NCBI GenBank assembly: GCA_963834445.1
Contig: CAWIBU010000008.1
Location: 186,001-250,000 of the forward strand
Length of the DNA: 64,000 bases
Direction: 5' to 3'
From: PALSA-350 sp963834445
GTDB taxonomy: Bacteria; Acidobacteriota; Terriglobia; Terriglobales; Acidobacteriaceae
The notes under the pieces were generated by a model that saw only the letters and a list, made by a program, of their open reading frames with translations, was not told the DNA's origin and did no database searches. A program made the translations under genes and the position numbers. Shown in pieces: positions 61,987-64,000 of the stretch; position 1 is the stretch's first letter; each line of letters opens with the position of its first letter.

Positions 61987-63387
61987 ATGCCCACCCTGAT
62001 CAAAAACGGCACCGTCGTCAACGCCGATGGCCAGCGTCCGGCCGACGTCCTTTTTGCCGGCGAGACCATCCTTGAGGTCGCCCCCAACATCCCCACCTCC
62101 GGACACACGGTGGTCGATGCCACCCATCTGCTGGTCATGCCCGGCGGCATCGACGTGCACACCCATTTGGATATGCCCTTCGGCGGCACCGTCTCCGCCG
62201 ACGACTACCGCACCGGCACCATCGCCGCCGCCGTCGGCGGTACCACTACCGTGATCGACTTTGCCCTCCAGGCCAAGGGCCACACCATGGCCGAAGCGCT
62301 CCAGACCTGGCTGGCCAAGAGCGACGGCAAGGCCTGCATCGACTACGGCCTGCACATGGCCATTACCGATCTCGGCCCGGGCGACGGCGCCCAGGGCCTG
62401 GCTGAGATGGAAGCCATGGTGCAGCAAGGCATTGCCTCGTTCAAGCTCTTCATGGCCTACCCCAACGTGCTCATGATCGACGATGGGCTCATGTTCAAGG
62501 TGATGCAAAAAGCCGGCGAGCTCAATGCCCTCTGTCTCGTCCACGCGGAAAACGGCAGCGTGATCGACATCGTCGTAGCCCGTATGCTGGCCGAGGGCAA
62601 AACCGCGCCCCACTACCACGCGCTCAGCCGCTCCACCCAAGCCGAGGCCGAAGCAACCCACCGGGCGATCGCCATTGCAGAGATGGCCGGCGCCACCGTC
62701 TACATCGTGCATCTCTCGAACGAAGATTCCCTGCGCGAGCTAAAACATGCCCAGCAACGAGGCTTGCGCGCGCTGGCAGAAACCTGTACCCAGTACCTGG
62801 TGCTTTCGATCGAAGACCAGATGCCCGGCAAAAGCTGGGACGAGGCCAAGTACGTCTTCACCCCGCCGCTGCGCGAAAAGCGCAACCAGGCTCCGCTCTG
62901 GAAGGCGCTCGCAGACGGCACCCTGGCCGTCGTCTCCACCGATCATTGCCCCTTTCGTTTCGCCGATCAGAAATCCCTCGGCCGGCATGACTTCAGCAAG
63001 ATTCCCAACGGCGGCCCCGGCATCGAGAACCGCCTGCAGATCCTTTGGCACTTCGGGGTGATGCTGGGTGGGCTCACTCCAGAGAAATTTGTGGAGCTGA
63101 ACGCGACCGCCCCGGCGCGCATCTTCGGCATGCCGCAAAAGGGAGTGCTCGCGCCCGGCAAAGACGCCGACATCCTGCTGTGGGATCCCAACACGCCCTA
63201 CACCATCTCCGCCGCCACCCAGCAAATGGCCACCGACTATTCCATGTTTGAGGGCTGGCAGGTTTCCGGCAATGCCCGCCACGTCTTTTCGCGCGGAGAC
63301 CTGGTGGTGAAAGACGGTACGTGGGTCGGGCAAACCGGCCGCGGCCGCTTCCTCAAGCGCAAAGCCAACGCCGGCGGATTTGCCTGA
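61987..63387 (+). CDS. hydA: Dihydropyrimidinase (D-hydantoinase)
   Basis: Opens the dihydrouracil ring to N-carbamoyl-beta-alanine. 466 residues. Metal site HTHLDMPF (His58, His60), carboxylated lysine Lys153 in SFKLFMAYP, His186 in LVHAENG, His242 in VHLSNE and Asp319 in STDHCPF. Its TGA overlaps the permease ATG (TGATG), so the gene is translationally coupled on both sides. Confidence 0.95.
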   Translation: MPTLIKNGTVVNADGQRPADVLFAGETILEVAPNIPTSGHTVVDATHLLVMPGGIDVHTHLDMPFGGTVSADDYRTGTIAAAVGGTTTVIDFALQAKGHTMAEALQTWLAKSDGKACIDYGLHMAITDLGPGDGAQGLAEMEAMVQQGIASFKLFMAYPNVLMIDDGLMFKVMQKAGELNALCLVHAENGSVIDIVVARMLAEGKTAPHYHALSRSTQAEAEATHRAIAIAEMAGATVYIVHLSNEDSLRELKHAQQRGLRALAETCTQYLVLSIEDQMPGKSWDEAKYVFTPPLREKRNQAPLWKALADGTLAVVSTDHCPFRFADQKSLGRHDFSKIPNGGPGIENRLQILWHFGVMLGGLTPEKFVELNATAPARIFGMPQKGVLAPGKDADILLWDPNTPYTISAATQQMATDYSMFEGWQVSGNARHVFSRGDLVVKDGTWVGQTGRGRFLKRKANAGGFA

Positions 63388-64000
63388 TGCGCACGCCCAC
63401 GGCGCGTGCCGGCAACGATCCGCACCTATACAACGCTGACCTGGCGCCAACGACGGTCGCGAATCGCACCTGGGGCACTTACAACTACATTGCTCTCTGG
63501 TTCTCCATGTCGATGGAGGTCACCACCTACATGCTGGCCTCTTCGCTGATTGCCGGGGGCATGAACTGGAAGCAGGCTCTGTTCACCATCCTGCTGGGCA
63601 ATCTGATCGTGCTCGTGCCCATGTTGCTGAACGCGCACGCCGGCGCCAAGTATGGAATTCCCTTCCCCGTCTTTGTGCGCGCCAGCTTTGGCACGCTGGG
63701 CGCCAACATTCCTGCGATGTTGCGTGCCCTGGTTGCGTGCGGCTGGTTCGGTATTCAATCCTGGTTAGGGGGCCAGGCGATTGCTGCCATGATCGCGGTC
63801 TTATGGCCAAAAACGGAGCACATGCCGGTCGTCCTCTGGTCGAGCTTTCTCGGCTTCTGGCTGCTCAACATGTTGATTGTGTGGTGGGGTGTGGAGTCGA
63901 TCCGTTTTCTGCAAAGCTTCTCCGCGCCCTTCATGCTGGTGATGTCGCTGGCGCTCTTGTTCTGGATGCTGCACAAGGCAGGCGGCTTCGGGCCCATGTT
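63387..64000 (+). CDS. NCS1-family nucleobase/allantoin transporter (truncated by window end)
   Basis: N-terminal 204 residues of an NCS1 cation symporter (about 490 expected). The frame stays open to the last base. Motifs: LYNADLAPT, RTWGTYNYIALWFSMSM, AGAKYGIPFPVFVRASFG and CGWFGIQSWLGGQA, as in Mhp1 and uracil/allantoin permeases. Six hydrophobic segments are visible. Start ATG overlaps the hydA stop. By context it imports uracil, thymine or dihydropyrimidines. Confidence 0.9.
   Translation, partial: MRTPTARAGNDPHLYNADLAPTTVANRTWGTYNYIALWFSMSMEVTTYMLASSLIAGGMNWKQALFTILLGNLIVLVPMLLNAHAGAKYGIPFPVFVRASFGTLGANIPAMLRALVACGWFGIQSWLGGQAIAAMIAVLWPKTEHMPVVLWSSFLGFWLLNMLIVWWGVESIRFLQSFSAPFMLVMSLALLFWMLHKAGGFGPM

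Overview
The window is a GC-rich (roughly 60%) chromosomal segment, about 64 kb, that looks like an Acidobacteriota (Terriglobia-type) genome. This is inferred from the gene content (ATP synthase F0 genes without atpF, TPR-secretin, Tat-exported isomerase and copper oxidase, many Pro-rich lipoproteins) and from families of long intergenic palindromes. No rRNA, tRNA, CRISPR array, transposase, integrase or phage gene was recognised. Nearly everything is housekeeping or metabolic; the unusual content is mostly in the spacers.

Layout. 0-8.7 kb: fluoride channel, a minus-strand copper-handling operon (a very small Met-rich protein, a Cys-rich exported protein, a Tat-exported multicopper oxidase, a TolC-type outer-membrane channel, a histidine phosphatase), an MFS exporter, a Tat-exported sugar isomerase-like protein, then a 1-kb block of tandem intergenic repeats. 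8.7-14.5 kb: a two-gene ABC exporter, atpZ-atpI-atpB-atpE (F0 only), lysS and an Rrf2 regulator. 14.6-19 kb: a YmdB-type phosphodiesterase, two exported proteins of unknown role, an SDR oxidoreductase. 19-28.7 kb: smc with an unusual acidic insertion, purC-cvpA-Fis-like-HAD, a TPR-secretin and a lipoprotein. 29-39.7 kb: a membrane-anchored MutS-like ATPase lying between palindromes, a DsbA-like thiol protein, nadE, a polyprenyl-phosphate sugar transferase, mlaF-mobA, an M20 peptidase and a rhodanese. 39.7-46.9 kb: an NtrC-type regulator and histidine kinase, nadK, tlyA, and an ECF sigma/anti-sigma pair. 47-53 kb: beta-propeller lipoprotein, YdcF, TsaC, a frameshifted SpoU methyltransferase, rarA and a NUDIX hydrolase. 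53-64 kb: an ATP-dependent DNA ligase and a reductive pyrimidine-degradation set (M20 carbamoyl-amidase, preT, preA, hydA, NCS1 permease cut by the window end), interrupted by an M24 peptidase and an alpha/beta-hydrolase on the other strand.

The most distinctive signal is non-coding. At least ten intergenic palindromes have arms of 18-83 bp. Many arms are themselves hairpins, often with a constant outer CCCA/TGGG stem and a centre that differs in sequence between copies yet still pairs. This is the architecture of REP doublets (REPINs). A second element, about 107 nt, with a 13-bp outer stem and a 10-bp inner hairpin, sits inside an intergenic repeat three times and inside a diverged palindrome once. 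These two elements are the best candidates for something undescribed.
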